A stretch of 64,000 bases of DNA from Algoriphagus formosus (GTDB taxonomy: Bacteria; Bacteroidota; Bacteroidia; Cytophagales; Cyclobacteriaceae): positions 1,703,267 to 1,767,266 of the forward strand of contig NZ_NIUC01000002.1 in NCBI RefSeq assembly GCF_002807035.1, written 5' to 3'. The position numbers were made by a program, and so were the translations under genes. The notes under the pieces are model-generated. The model saw only the letters and a program-made list of their open reading frames with translations. It did no database searches and was not told the DNA's origin. Positions 17,422 through 26,916 of the stretch are shown here, piece after piece. Position 1 is the stretch's first letter. Each line of letters begins with the position of its first letter.

Positions 17422-20193
17422 ATGTCAGAAGAAAAAATGATGAGATTAGGCGCTTTGGCAAGAAAGCTCAACGTAGGGACGGCAACCCTCGTGGAGACTC
17501 TTGGCAAAAAAGGCCATGAGGTTCAGGACAATCCCAATTCAAAAATCAGCATGGAGCAAGTAGAGCTGCTGAATCGGGAATTTAGATCCTCTGCTCAGGA
17601 AAAAGAAGAAGCATCGCATCTCTCCATAGGGAAGCGACATGAGACAGTTACGCTTGAGCCAGAGCCCAAGCCAGAGCCAGAGCCTGCTCCAGCGCCTGCG
17701 CCAACTCCAGCTCCCGCACCCAAAGAGGAAGTGCCTGCTCCTACACCTCCGAAAAAAGAAGAACCGAAAACTGCTCCAGCAGAGCCTAAGGCACCTGAAG
17801 CTGAAAAAGAGGAAAAAGCTGATATCGAAGCCCCTAAATTGGAAGGGATTAAGGTATTGGGTAAAATTGATCTTCCTCAAAAGACAGATCATAAAAAAGG
17901 TGGAAGACATGAGAAGCAGTCAAGACCTGCTCCAGCTAAGCCCGCTCCAGCTCCTCAAAAACCAAAAGAGGAGAAAAAGGCTCCAACTGTAGCTAAGCCA
18001 CAACCAAAAGAAGAAGTAAAACCAGTCGCTCCAAAACCTGCTCAGCCTGAGCAACCAAAGAAGGAGGAGCTTATTTCCGCAAAAGCTGACAATCTGAAAG
18101 GATTAACCGTCCTAGGTAAGATTGAATTACCTGCTGAAAAGAAAAAGAAAGGTGGTCCAGTAGCTTCTTCCGATGAACGAGCCAGAGATAAAAAGCGACC
18201 TAGGAAGCGTATCGATAAAGGCGGTAATCGAAATAGAAATCAAGGCGATAGAAATCAAAAAGGAGCTCCTAAAGGACAGCAAGGTAGAAACCAGAAAGCT
18301 GAACCTACTCAAAAGGAAATCCAAGATCAAATCAAGCAGACTTTGGCAAGACTACAGGGCGGAAAGTCAGGTAGTAAGAAAAGCCGACGTGATAAGAAAG
18401 CAGAACGCGAAAGAGATACTACAGATGTAGTACAGGAAGGATCAAAAATCCTAAAAGTTACCGAGTTTATCTCTGCGAATGACTTGGCGGCACTCTTGGA
18501 CGTATCCGTAAATGAGATTATCTCCACTTGTATGTCTTTGGGAATGTTTGTTTCCATCAACCAACGATTGGATGCGGAAGCAATCACCATTATTGCTGAT
18601 GAATTTGGCTATGAGGTTGAATTTACCAAGGATATCGAAGATGAAATCGTAGAGGAGGAAGTCGATAAGGAAGAGGATTTGATTGAGCGTGCACCGATCG
18701 TCACGATCATGGGTCACGTCGATCATGGTAAAACCTCCCTACTGGATTATATCCGTATGTCAAAAGTAACTGCTGATGAGGCAGGGGGTATCACCCAGCA
18801 CATCGGTGCTTACGATGTAAGAACCAAAGACGGACATAAAATTGCATTCTTGGATACTCCGGGTCACGAAGCCTTTACGGCGATGCGAGCTCGTGGTGCT
18901 AAAATCACTGACGTGGCCATTATCGTGATCGCTGCGGATGATAGCATCATGCCACAGACCAAAGAAGCAATCAACCATGCTCAGGTAGCTGGCGTACCGA
19001 TGATTTTTGCGATCAACAAGGTGGATAAGCCTAACGCAAATCCAAATAAAATCAAGGAAGAACTTGCCAACATGAATTTGCTGGTAGAGGAATGGGGCGG
19101 TAAATACCAGTCTCAGGATATCTCTGCAAAAACAGGTCAAGGTGTTGATGATCTTTTGGAGAAAGTACTCCTAGAGTCAGAAATTCTTGAGTTGAAAGCC
19201 AATCCAGGTAAAAATGCGGTAGGTACTGTCATTGAAGCATCCTTGGATAAGGGTCGTGGATATGTGGCTACTTTGATGATTCAAGCTGGTACACTTCGAG
19301 TAGGTGATGTGATGGTGGCTGGTTCGCACTATGGACGTGTGAAGGCCATGTTTGACCATACTGGTAAAAAACTCAAGGAAGCCGGACCATCTACACCGGT
19401 TCAGGTACTTGGCTTGAGTGGTGCTCCGCAAGCTGGTGATATTATCAAGGTTTACGACAATGAGCGTGAAGCCAGAGAAATTGCCAACTCCAGAGAGCAA
19501 ATCCAGCGTGAGCAAAGTCTCCGTACCAAGAAGCACATTACTTTGGATGAAATCGGTCGTCGATTGGCTATCGGTAGCTTCAAAGAACTTAATATCATTA
19601 TCAAAGGTGACGTGGATGGATCAGTGGAAGCACTCTCTGATTCCTTGTTGAAGCTTTCTACCGATGAGGTGAAAGTAAGTATCATCCACAAAGCTGTGGG
19701 TCAGATTTCTGAATCCGATGTGCTTTTGGCTTCAGCATCCGATGCGATTATTCTTGGATTCCAGGTTCGTCCTTCTGCCAACGCGAAGCGACTTGCCGAG
19801 CAGGAAGAAATCGAAATTCGTCACTACTCAATCATCTACGATGCGATCAATCAAATCAAAGATGCGATCGAGGGTATGCTTGAGCCAGAGTTTGAAGAAG
19901 TCATCACCGGTAATATCCAGGTTCGTGAGGTATTCAAGATTTCTAAAGTCGGAACAGTTGCAGGTTCATACGTAACTGACGGATACATCACCAGAAAGAA
20001 CAAGATTCGAGTGATTCGAGACGGAATCGTTATTCACGATGGAGAAATCGATCAGTTGAAGCGATTCAAGGATGACGTAGCCGAGGTAAAAGCAGGCTAT
20101 GAGTGTGGTATCTCAATTAAAAACTTCAACAATATCCAAGTAGATGACACCATCGAAGGATATGAGATGCGAGAGATCAAGCGAAAGCTTTAA
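17422..20193 (+). CDS. infB: Translation initiation factor IF-2
   Basis: GTPase that delivers initiator tRNA to the ribosome. Of 923 residues, the first about 50 form an IF2 N-terminal helix domain ([18 protein letters not shown]). Residues about 70-335 are a low-complexity Pro/Ala/Glu/Lys linker with two copies of a VLGKIxLP motif. The IF2 second N-domain is around 350-400, and the GTPase has [12 protein letters not shown] (about 430), DTPGHEAFT and NKVDKP. The C-terminal half carries IF2 domains II-IV, including initiator-tRNA binding. It ends 25 bp before a strong terminator. Confidence 0.98.
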   Translation: MSEEKMMRLGALARKLNVGTATLVETLGKKGHEVQDNPNSKISMEQVELLNREFRSSAQEKEEASHLSIGKRHETVTLEPEPKPEPEPAPAPAPTPAPAPKEEVPAPTPPKKEEPKTAPAEPKAPEAEKEEKADIEAPKLEGIKVLGKIDLPQKTDHKKGGRHEKQSRPAPAKPAPAPQKPKEEKKAPTVAKPQPKEEVKPVAPKPAQPEQPKKEELISAKADNLKGLTVLGKIELPAEKKKKGGPVASSDERARDKKRPRKRIDKGGNRNRNQGDRNQKGAPKGQQGRNQKAEPTQKEIQDQIKQTLARLQGGKSGSKKSRRDKKAERERDTTDVVQEGSKILKVTEFISANDLAALLDVSVNEIISTCMSLGMFVSINQRLDAEAITIIADEFGYEVEFTKDIEDEIVEEEVDKEEDLIERAPIVTIMGHVDHGKTSLLDYIRMSKVTADEAGGITQHIGAYDVRTKDGHKIAFLDTPGHEAFTAMRARGAKITDVAIIVIAADDSIMPQTKEAINHAQVAGVPMIFAINKVDKPNANPNKIKEELANMNLLVEEWGGKYQSQDISAKTGQGVDDLLEKVLLESEILELKANPGKNAVGTVIEASLDKGRGYVATLMIQAGTLRVGDVMVAGSHYGRVKAMFDHTGKKLKEAGPSTPVQVLGLSGAPQAGDIIKVYDNEREAREIANSREQIQREQSLRTKKHITLDEIGRRLAIGSFKELNIIIKGDVDGSVEALSDSLLKLSTDEVKVSIIHKAVGQISESDVLLASASDAIILGFQVRPSANAKRLAEQEEIEIRHYSIIYDAINQIKDAIEGMLEPEFEEVITGNIQVREVFKISKVGTVAGSYVTDGYITRKNKIRVIRDGIVIHDGEIDQLKRFKDDVAEVKAGYECGISIKNFNNIQVDDTIEGYEMREIKRKL

Positions 20194-20217
20194 GCTTTTG
20201 ATCAAATCAATAAATGG

Positions 20218-20246
20218 AAGGAGCGGTGAAAACTGCTCCTTTTTTA
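20218..20246 (+). terminator. Intrinsic terminator of rimP-nusA-infB
   Basis: A 10-bp stem (20218-20227 with 20232-20241, one G-U wobble) capped by a GAAA tetraloop is followed by a run of six T. It lies directly downstream of infB. Confidence 0.9.
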
Positions 20247-20399
20247 TTTTCATACTACTAGGTTCAAAAATTAGCTTGAATATTAATTTTATCAGGCCAT
20301 CCTCGTTTTTTGACCCGAAGAATCGCAATTAAGGGGTAAAGTTGTAAGGATGATTCTATTGCTACTTAGAATCTTTATGCTGCATCGCTTTTTCTATTA

Positions 20400-22031
20400 T
20401 TAGGCTTTAATGGGCTCTTTGATCTCTTTTTTGATGCTTCGTGTAGCCAAAATCATCAAAGAAATAGCTAGTACAAAAAGTAAGGCTGCGATCAGCGAAA
20501 GTACGTAGACCTGGTCTTGGAAATTTTTCCAAGCAAATAAGCCTAATGAGGCCAAGGTGACGGTGAACATGAAGAACATTGGGAAAGTCACGAACAAGGC
20601 GTTTTTCTTTTTTCGAATCATCCAGACTGCAATGGTCAATAGAGCTAAAGCGGCTAAGAGCTGGTTTGCCGAACCGAAGATGGGCCAAAGCGTTGCAAAC
20701 TCACCTGAAGCTAGTAACAGCGCAGAAAATAAAACCACCAAACCGGTAGAAACGAAGCGGTTTTCAGATAGAGTTTTGCCCATGGGAGTTTTCACATCTT
20801 CGAAATATTCCTGAAGTGTAAACCGGGCGAGTCTGGTACAGGTATCCAAGGTGGTCAAAGCAAATGCTGATACCGTCAAAGCAACAAAACTGATTGCAAA
20901 TTCAACTGGGATTCCCAAAGAACCGATCATTCCCCCGAGTCCACTGGAAAATAAAGAGACCGGACCTTCAGTCCCAAGTCTAGATAAATATTCTCCTTTG
21001 CTCAAAACTACTACTGCACCGACGGATAGTATGGCCAAAAAGGATTCGATGAGCATTCCTCCAAAGCCAACCACTTTGGCATCGCTTACTTTATCCAGCT
21101 GCTTAGAAGTCGTACCTGATGCAACCAAAGAGTGAAAACCGCTGATTGCCCCACAGGCTATAGTCACGAATAATACCGGGAAAATATATCCCAAATTTTG
21201 ATCAGTAAGGGTGATCTCGCTACTCATTTGGATGGTAGGATTCGAAAAAATTACCCCTAAAATGGCTGCTAGCATCATTCCGTAAAGAAGAAAGCTGTTG
21301 AGGTAATCTCTTGGCTGGAGTAAAAGGCTTACTGGAGTAACGGATGCAATAAATGCATAAGCGAGAAGTAAGAAGATCCATGCTCGGTAATCCAGCGCAA
21401 AAGGAATCAACATTCCGAGATACACGGAAAAATACATGAGGGCTACACCCACGATAGAGATGAGTAGGAAGGCTTTTTTTCGATCACCAATCAATCGATT
21501 GACGATCCCAAAGCCTACGGCAAGAAGTATAAATAGGAAAGAAGCAGAAGCAACAGCAGGATTGGCGATAAATGTCTTTGCAATGATGTCAGCGAAAACT
21601 CCGATCACCAAAATCAAGGTAGAAAAGCTGAAAATCACGAATAGTTGCTTTCCGCGCAGACCAATCTGGTTGCGGATAATGACCCCAATGGATTTTCCTT
21701 CGGTTCGGAGGGAAGCCGCCATGCTCCCCAGATCATGTACCGCCCCAAAGAAAATCCCACCCACCAAAATCCATATGATTGCTGGAATCCATCCAAAAGT
21801 AACGGCTATCACGGGTCCCACGATTGGTCCCGCCCCGGCAATGGAAGCGAAATGGTGACCTAAGACCACGATTGGCTTACTAGGTTCGTAGTCCACCCCA
21901 TCCCGATGAGTATGAGCAGGGGAAGGCTTTTTATCATTTAGTCCGAATTTCCTGTAGACGAAATTGCCGTAAAATCGATAGGCTAGTATCAAAATGATAG
22001 CAGAAAAGACTAGAATGACGGTATAGCTCAT
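20400..22031 (-). CDS. cstA: Carbon starvation protein CstA family transporter
   Basis: Polytopic inner-membrane transporter of the CstA/BtsT family; characterised members import pyruvate or affect peptide use. The 543-residue protein has about 14-16 hydrophobic segments and the family signatures HHFASIAGAGPIVGP, GGIFFGAVHDLGSM and DTCTRLARFTLQE. It is shorter than E. coli CstA (701) and lacks the extended C-terminus. No btsS/btsR-like sensor pair is adjacent. Monocistronic as far as seen. Confidence 0.92.
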   Translation of the reverse strand: MSYTVILVFSAIILILAYRFYGNFVYRKFGLNDKKPSPAHTHRDGVDYEPSKPIVVLGHHFASIAGAGPIVGPVIAVTFGWIPAIIWILVGGIFFGAVHDLGSMAASLRTEGKSIGVIIRNQIGLRGKQLFVIFSFSTLILVIGVFADIIAKTFIANPAVASASFLFILLAVGFGIVNRLIGDRKKAFLLISIVGVALMYFSVYLGMLIPFALDYRAWIFLLLAYAFIASVTPVSLLLQPRDYLNSFLLYGMMLAAILGVIFSNPTIQMSSEITLTDQNLGYIFPVLFVTIACGAISGFHSLVASGTTSKQLDKVSDAKVVGFGGMLIESFLAILSVGAVVVLSKGEYLSRLGTEGPVSLFSSGLGGMIGSLGIPVEFAISFVALTVSAFALTTLDTCTRLARFTLQEYFEDVKTPMGKTLSENRFVSTGLVVLFSALLLASGEFATLWPIFGSANQLLAALALLTIAVWMIRKKKNALFVTFPMFFMFTVTLASLGLFAWKNFQDQVYVLSLIAALLFVLAISLMILATRSIKKEIKEPIKA

Positions 22032-22291
22032 AGCTGACGGTTAATTGGGTTTGCGCTTACAAGGCGAAATGGAAATTTAGTAAATATTTGTCAGTTGTAC
22101 TTTTCGAAGACCTTAGATTTATTCTTGTTTGCGGATTTGCTATTCGAAATGTCCTCTACTCATTTTTAGTCTGTTTTTGGTCGCGTTTTTATTGTCCATT
22201 TAGATTCTCACATTGTTTCCCCAGGAGATCGTGGCACTACACCATGTGGCGAATTTCAACATGCTCGATTTCATTTCATGGATTTAAGGTT

Positions 22292-22299
22292 TAACTTTG
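22292..22299 (+). promoter_or_regulatory. Candidate -7 box for accD
   Basis: TAacTTTG is an exact TAnnTTTG match 37 bp upstream of the accD ATG. No TTG is found at the expected upstream spacing, so only the -7 element supports it. Confidence 0.5.
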
Positions 22300-22336
22300 T
22301 TTCTTTGACTTTTCAAAAAAATCGAATAATCCAATT

Positions 22337-23179
22337 ATGGCTTGGTTTAAAAGAACAGATAAAGGGATCAAGACTTCCACCGCGGAAAAGAAAGACGCGC
22401 CGGATGGTCTGTGGTTCAAAACTCCCAAAGGAAATATCATTCATACGCGAGAGCTTAAGAACAACTCTTATGTTTGCCCCGATGATGATTTCCATGTCAA
22501 AATTGGATCTGCTGAGTATTTCGAGATTCTCTTTGATGACAATAAGTTTAAGGAGCTCGATGAAAATATGACTTCTGGAGATCCATTGACCTTTTCGGAT
22601 ACCAAGCCTTATCCTGTCAGAATCAAAAGTAGTATCGAAAAAACCAATCTTAAGGATGCGGTCAGGACAGCTCACGGAAAGATCAATGGTCTGAATATCG
22701 TGATTGCCTGTATGGACTTCAGCTTCATTGGTGGATCGATGGGATCGGTAGTCGGTGAAAAAATTGCGCGAGCAATTGATTACTCCTTGAAGCATAAGGT
22801 TCCGTTTTTGATGATTTCCAAATCTGGCGGTGCACGGATGATGGAGGCAGGTTTTTCTTTGATGCAAATGGCTAAAACATCTGCAAAACTGGCTTTACTC
22901 GATCAGGCTGGAATTCCATATATCTCTTTACTCACTGATCCGACTACAGGTGGTGTCACTGCATCCTACGCGATGTTAGGTGATTTTAACATCGCCGAAC
23001 CGGGGGCTTTGATTGGTTTTGCAGGACCGCGGGTCATTCGAGAGACGATCGGTAAAGATTTACCAAAAGGATTCCAAAGTTCAGAGTTCGTACTCGAACA
23101 CGGATTTTTGGACTTCATCATCGATAGGAGACAGTTGAAATCAAGGATTTCAACTTTACTAAACCTCCTGAACAATTAA
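22337..23179 (+). CDS. accD: Acetyl-CoA carboxylase carboxyltransferase subunit beta, zinc finger degenerate
   Basis: Transfers CO2 from biotin carboxyl carrier protein to acetyl-CoA together with AccA; first step of fatty-acid synthesis. The 280 residues carry the crotonase-fold signatures [21 protein letters not shown] and PTTGGVTAS. The N-terminal zinc ribbon keeps only one Cys (Cys47 in VCPDDD); the positions equivalent to the other three are Thr/Lys-Gly/Asp, so it should not bind zinc in the classical way. I recall the same loss in other Bacteroidota AccD proteins, so it is probably a lineage trait and not damage. Confidence 0.95.
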   Translation: MAWFKRTDKGIKTSTAEKKDAPDGLWFKTPKGNIIHTRELKNNSYVCPDDDFHVKIGSAEYFEILFDDNKFKELDENMTSGDPLTFSDTKPYPVRIKSSIEKTNLKDAVRTAHGKINGLNIVIACMDFSFIGGSMGSVVGEKIARAIDYSLKHKVPFLMISKSGGARMMEAGFSLMQMAKTSAKLALLDQAGIPYISLLTDPTTGGVTASYAMLGDFNIAEPGALIGFAGPRVIRETIGKDLPKGFQSSEFVLEHGFLDFIIDRRQLKSRISTLLNLLNN

Positions 23180-23257
23180 TCAGTTATATACTTATAAAAA
23201 TGTGATCTCATCTTTCAATTTTGTGGAAGTGAGTAGTCGCATTTGATGATTAATAAA

Positions 23258-23265
23258 TATATTTG
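23258..23265 (+). promoter_or_regulatory. Candidate -7 box for nqrF
   Basis: TAtaTTTG is an exact TAnnTTTG match 52 bp upstream of the nqrF ATG; no correctly spaced TTG was found. A short GCCTC-AAAT-GAGGC hairpin (23269-23282) follows in the predicted leader. The box supports independent transcription of nqrF from accD. Confidence 0.5.
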
Positions 23266-23316
23266 TACGCCTCAAATGAGGCATTAAATCCATCCGAAAA
23301 GTAAAACCAAAATTTC

Positions 23317-24618
23317 ATGGGTTCAGTAATTATCACGTCAATCGTAGCATTTACCCTGATTATCCTTTTACTGGTTTTCATCCTTCTGTTTGCTCAGTCC
23401 AAACTGGTCAATTCCGGAGATGTGAAAATCGTTATTAATGGGGACGATAGCAGTCCACTGGTCACTTCGGCCGGTACGACCTTGCTTTCTACTCTTGGTA
23501 ATCAAAAGATTTTCCTTCCTTCTGCATGTGGAGGCGGGGGTACTTGCGCCATGTGCAAGTGTGTAGTAGAAGAAGGTGGCGGAGAAGTCTTACCTACAGA
23601 GGTTGGACATCTTAGCCGGGCTGAGCAGCAAGGAAATGTACGCTTGGCTTGTCAGGTGAAAGTAAAGCAGGATATGAAAATCCGCGTTCCAGAAGAAATC
23701 TTCGGTATTAAGAAGTGGGAGTGCGAGGTTGTATCAAATTACAACGTTTCTACTTTCATCAAAGAATTTAAAGTAAAACTTCCTGAGGGTGAAAACCTTG
23801 ACTTCGAATCAGGTGGTTACATTCAGATCGATGTACCAGCGATTACCGTCAACTTCAAGGATATGGACATCACCCCGCATCCTGAATTGGGTCACCCTAA
23901 AGATGTATATCAAAGTGATTGGGATAAGTTTGGCTTGTGGGATCTTGTCATGAAAAATGACGAAGAGCTATTCCGAGCTTACTCTATGGCCAACCACCCA
24001 GCAGAGGGTAACATCATCATGTTGACCATCCGTATCGCGACTCCGCCATGGGATCGTGCTAACAATAAGTGGATGGATGTCAACCCAGGTGTTTGTTCTT
24101 CTTATGTATTCTCCAGAAAGCCTGGTGACAAGGTGACGATCTCAGGTCCTTATGGTGAATTCCATATCAACCCTACTCAGCGCGAGATGATCTACATTGG
24201 TGGTGGAGCAGGTATGGCGCCATTGAGATCTCATATTTTCCACCTATTCCACACTGAGAAAACGGATCGAAAAGTATCCTACTGGTATGGAGGTAGATCT
24301 AAGAAGGAATTGTTCTATGTTCCTCATTTCCGTGAAATCGAAAAAGACTTCCCGAACTTCAAGTTCTACATCGGTCTTTCTGAGCCACTTCCTGAGGACA
24401 ATTGGAAGATTAAGGAAACTTTGGATGATGAAGGTGACGGTTATGTTGGTTTCATTCACCAAGTTCTATTCGATAATTATCTGAAAAATCATCCAGAGCC
24501 AGATGAGGTTGAATATTACCTCTGTGGTCCTCCATTGATGAATGCAGCGGTACTCAAGTTGCTAGACGACATGGGTATTCCAGAAGAAAATATCCGATTC
24601 GATGATTTCGGAGGCTAA
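23317..24618 (+). CDS. nqrF: Na+-translocating NADH:quinone reductase subunit F
   Basis: NADH-oxidising subunit of the Na+-pumping NQR complex. The 433-residue protein has an N-terminal membrane helix (about 5-26), a 2Fe-2S domain with Cys71, Cys77, Cys80 and Cys112, an FAD domain (RAYSMANHP) and an NADH-binding domain ([25 protein letters not shown]). All key motifs are present. It is unusual that nqrA-E are not adjacent: the neighbours are accD and an arginase-fold gene. A terminator follows directly. Confidence 0.97.
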   Translation: MGSVIITSIVAFTLIILLLVFILLFAQSKLVNSGDVKIVINGDDSSPLVTSAGTTLLSTLGNQKIFLPSACGGGGTCAMCKCVVEEGGGEVLPTEVGHLSRAEQQGNVRLACQVKVKQDMKIRVPEEIFGIKKWECEVVSNYNVSTFIKEFKVKLPEGENLDFESGGYIQIDVPAITVNFKDMDITPHPELGHPKDVYQSDWDKFGLWDLVMKNDEELFRAYSMANHPAEGNIIMLTIRIATPPWDRANNKWMDVNPGVCSSYVFSRKPGDKVTISGPYGEFHINPTQREMIYIGGGAGMAPLRSHIFHLFHTEKTDRKVSYWYGGRSKKELFYVPHFREIEKDFPNFKFYIGLSEPLPEDNWKIKETLDDEGDGYVGFIHQVLFDNYLKNHPEPDEVEYYLCGPPLMNAAVLKLLDDMGIPEENIRFDDFGG

Positions 24619-24621
24619 ATA

Positions 24622-24649
24622 AAAAAATCCCGCATTTGCGGGATTTTTT
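24622..24649 (+). terminator. Intrinsic terminator of nqrF
   Basis: A 12-bp perfect stem (AAAAAATCCCGC with its complement) with an ATTT loop lies 4 bp after the nqrF stop. A/T runs flank it on both sides, so it could act in both directions. Confidence 0.9.
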
Positions 24650-24695
24650 ATTTGCTCATACTTTTTTGATTATTTTTAAAATCTAACCTCCAACT

Positions 24696-25850
24696 ATGAG
24701 TATTCAGTCTTTTTTTGAACCCGTAGCCGATTTTCTTTGGCAGAAAAAATATCCCGAAAACTCCTTCTTCAAACAGATTCACTGGTATGGAGAGGAATTT
24801 CCCGATCTCAAAGGTATCCAAATAGCACTAATCGGGCTAAAGGAAACCCGTGGAGAAAAGGAAAGTAGAAGTATGGATCGGGCTGCAATCGAAATTCGTG
24901 AGAAGCTTTATTCACTCAAGCGAGGAATTGGTTCCTATCGAGTGGCGGACTTGGGCGATTTGATCCCGGGAGAAAAGCTGGAAGATTCCTACGAGCGTAT
25001 CCAAAAAGTAGGAGATTTCCTGATGAAAAAGCAGATTCTTCCTATCTACTTTGGGGGAAGTCATGACCTGGATTACGGTCAGTATCTCTCCTATGAAAAG
25101 ATGAAGAAATTGGTTTCGCTTTTGACTGTAGACGCAAAATTTGACATGGAAGAAGAAGGTCCTTTATCCCAAAAGCACACCCAAGAGATTATTCTTCATC
25201 AGCCAAACTTTCTTTTTTCCTATGCGCATATTGCCTATCAAAGCTATTTGGTCGATCCATCCTTGGTAAATGTGATCGAGAAGCTGTACTTCGACCACCT
25301 GAGGCTGGGACTGGTTCGGAAGGAGTTTAAAGAAATTGAGCCAATTATTCGGAATGCTGACCTGCTGAGCTTTGACCTTGCGGCCATTCAATCTTCCGAT
25401 GCACCTGGAGTTCCGGAGGCAAATCCTTTTGGCCTGACAGCAGAAGAGGCCTGTCAGATTTGTTGGTTTGCAGGAATGAATGAAAAACTGAGCTCTTTTG
25501 GGGTTTATGGATACGAGCCTTATTTCGACGATAGTCAAAACAAAACGGCCATGGTTGCCGCTGTGATGCTTTGGTACTTTATCGAAGGGTTTTATTCAAG
25601 GAAAGACAGCCTTTCTTTCAAAAGCAGCGACTATATTAAATATACGGTATCTTTGGACGCAGAGCCAAACTCTTTGGTTTTCTACAAGAGTAAGCGCAGT
25701 GGCAAGTGGTGGATGGAAATTCCCCAAAATGATCCTGATAGATTTGACCGGGGTACTATGACCATTCCCTGTAGCTACGGAGATTATCAGACCGCCCAAA
25801 AAGGAGAGATTCCCGAGCGCTGGATCAATGCTCAGATTAAATTACTCTGA
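24696..25850 (+). CDS. Arginase/formiminoglutamase-fold protein with degenerate metal site
   Basis: The 384-residue protein aligns by motif with the ureohydrolase (arginase) superfamily: GGSHD at 120-124 stands for the GGDHS motif, VDAKFD at 145-150 for DAHxD, and SFDLAAIQSSDAPG from 225 for SxDxDxxDP. Two canonical Mn(II) ligands are replaced: the His of DAHxD is Lys148 and the second Asp of SxDxD is Ala229. A binuclear Mn site therefore seems unlikely, and the protein may be a non-hydrolytic or altered enzyme. I recall similar changes in other Bacteroidota members. It leads a four-gene unit with overlapping stops and starts. Confidence 0.8.
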   Translation: MSIQSFFEPVADFLWQKKYPENSFFKQIHWYGEEFPDLKGIQIALIGLKETRGEKESRSMDRAAIEIREKLYSLKRGIGSYRVADLGDLIPGEKLEDSYERIQKVGDFLMKKQILPIYFGGSHDLDYGQYLSYEKMKKLVSLLTVDAKFDMEEEGPLSQKHTQEIILHQPNFLFSYAHIAYQSYLVDPSLVNVIEKLYFDHLRLGLVRKEFKEIEPIIRNADLLSFDLAAIQSSDAPGVPEANPFGLTAEEACQICWFAGMNEKLSSFGVYGYEPYFDDSQNKTAMVAAVMLWYFIEGFYSRKDSLSFKSSDYIKYTVSLDAEPNSLVFYKSKRSGKWWMEIPQNDPDRFDRGTMTIPCSYGDYQTAQKGEIPERWINAQIKLL

Positions 25851-26077
25851 TGCAAACCTATACGCGGCAGCAATTAGCGCTTCGAAATGGTCAGGATAAG
25901 CCGGAGATTTGGATTGCCTACCAGGGCATTATCTATGATGTGACTGCATCTAGATTGTGGAAAAATGGAAAACATTACGAACATTGGGCTGGACAAGACC
26001 TCACAGAGGAGCTAGTAGATGCTCCACATACTGAGAAGGTATTTAGAAGATTTTCAGCCATTGGAAAATTAGTATGA
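25850..26077 (+). CDS. Small cytochrome b5-like heme-binding domain protein
   Basis: A 75-residue single-domain protein. It has the b5/MAPR core (YTRQQLALRNGQDKPEIWIAY pattern: WIAYQGIIYDVT), then KHYEHWAGQDLTEEL and APHTEKVF. Candidate axial ligands are His42 or His45 and His60; the classical HPGG is absent, resembling bacterial steroid/heme-binding variants. It has no signal peptide or membrane segment. Its start overlaps the upstream stop (TGATG) and its stop overlaps the next start (ATGA), implying translational coupling. Confidence 0.8.
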   Translation: MQTYTRQQLALRNGQDKPEIWIAYQGIIYDVTASRLWKNGKHYEHWAGQDLTEELVDAPHTEKVFRRFSAIGKLV

Positions 26078-26916
26078 TATTAATTGCAGATAGCGGTTCC
26101 AGCAAGACAGATTGGAGAGTAATTCATCAAGACGGTAGCATTTCACAATTCAGAGGAGTTGGGTTCAACCCTTACTACCAGACTTCAGAGGAGATGGAAA
26201 AGGAAATGCGGCAGGAGTTTCTCTTGAGTATTTCTGCCGTGACTAAGGAAATCTATTTTTATGGAGCTGGATGCTCGGCTGCTGAGCGTAAGGCTGAAGT
26301 TTCGCGTGCTTTAGCTACGATTTTCCCACATGCTACCATTACAATCGACCATGATTTGGCTGCGGCTGCTCATGCTACCTGTGGCCATGAGCCTGGAATT
26401 GCTTGTATTTTGGGTACGGGTTCTAATAGCTGTGATTTTGATGGGGAGAAAATAGTGGCTACCAGGCCAGCTCCCGGCTATATTTTAGGTGATGAAGGGG
26501 GAGGAGCGTATGTTGGTAGAAAATTACTCCGAGACTTTATCTACGATGATATGCCCAAGGATATTCGAGAGGCTTTTGTCAAAGAGTTTGGTCTGACCCA
26601 GGAGATCATTCAGGATCATGTTTATCGTAAGCCTTATCCAAATCGATACATGGCTAGTTTTTGCAAGTTTATCACCGAACACAGCAATCACCCCTACTGC
26701 TATTCATTGTATTATGAATCGTTTCTAGAGTTTTTTGAAAAGCATATTTCCCGCTATCAGGACTTCCGAAGTAAGCCGGTGAATTTTGTTGGATCGATAG
26801 CCTTTTACAACAGTACAATTCTCCGAAAAGCCGCTTACGATCAAGGATTGAATATTCAGAAAATCATCGAAAACCCCATTGCAGGGTTGACACTTTATCA
26901 TCAAAATAAGCTATGA
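26074..26916 (+). CDS. BadF/BadG-type amino-sugar kinase, probably N-acetylglucosamine/N-acetylmuramic acid kinase
   Basis: The 280-residue ASKHA-fold kinase shows the phosphate-1 loop ADSGSSKTDWRV at the N-terminus, GIACILGTGSNSCDFDG in the middle and GYILGDEGGGAYVGRKLL. These fit the N-acetylglucosamine kinase/MurK group. It overlaps murQ by 4 bp, so phosphorylation of MurNAc or GlcNAc before MurQ cleavage is the natural inference. Substrate preference cannot be read from sequence alone. Confidence 0.85.
   Translation: MILIADSGSSKTDWRVIHQDGSISQFRGVGFNPYYQTSEEMEKEMRQEFLLSISAVTKEIYFYGAGCSAAERKAEVSRALATIFPHATITIDHDLAAAAHATCGHEPGIACILGTGSNSCDFDGEKIVATRPAPGYILGDEGGGAYVGRKLLRDFIYDDMPKDIREAFVKEFGLTQEIIQDHVYRKPYPNRYMASFCKFITEHSNHPYCYSLYYESFLEFFEKHISRYQDFRSKPVNFVGSIAFYNSTILRKAAYDQGLNIQKIIENPIAGLTLYHQNKL

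Noticed and set aside
17539..18430. Long opposite- and alternate-frame open frames over the infB linker
   Set aside because: They arise from biased Lys/Glu/Pro codons in the linker; their translations are runs of Phe/Arg/Ser/Leu without domain features.
20352..20373. GATTCTA/TAGAATC hairpin as a terminator for cstA
   Set aside because: The stem is only 7 bp and no T-run follows on the minus strand.
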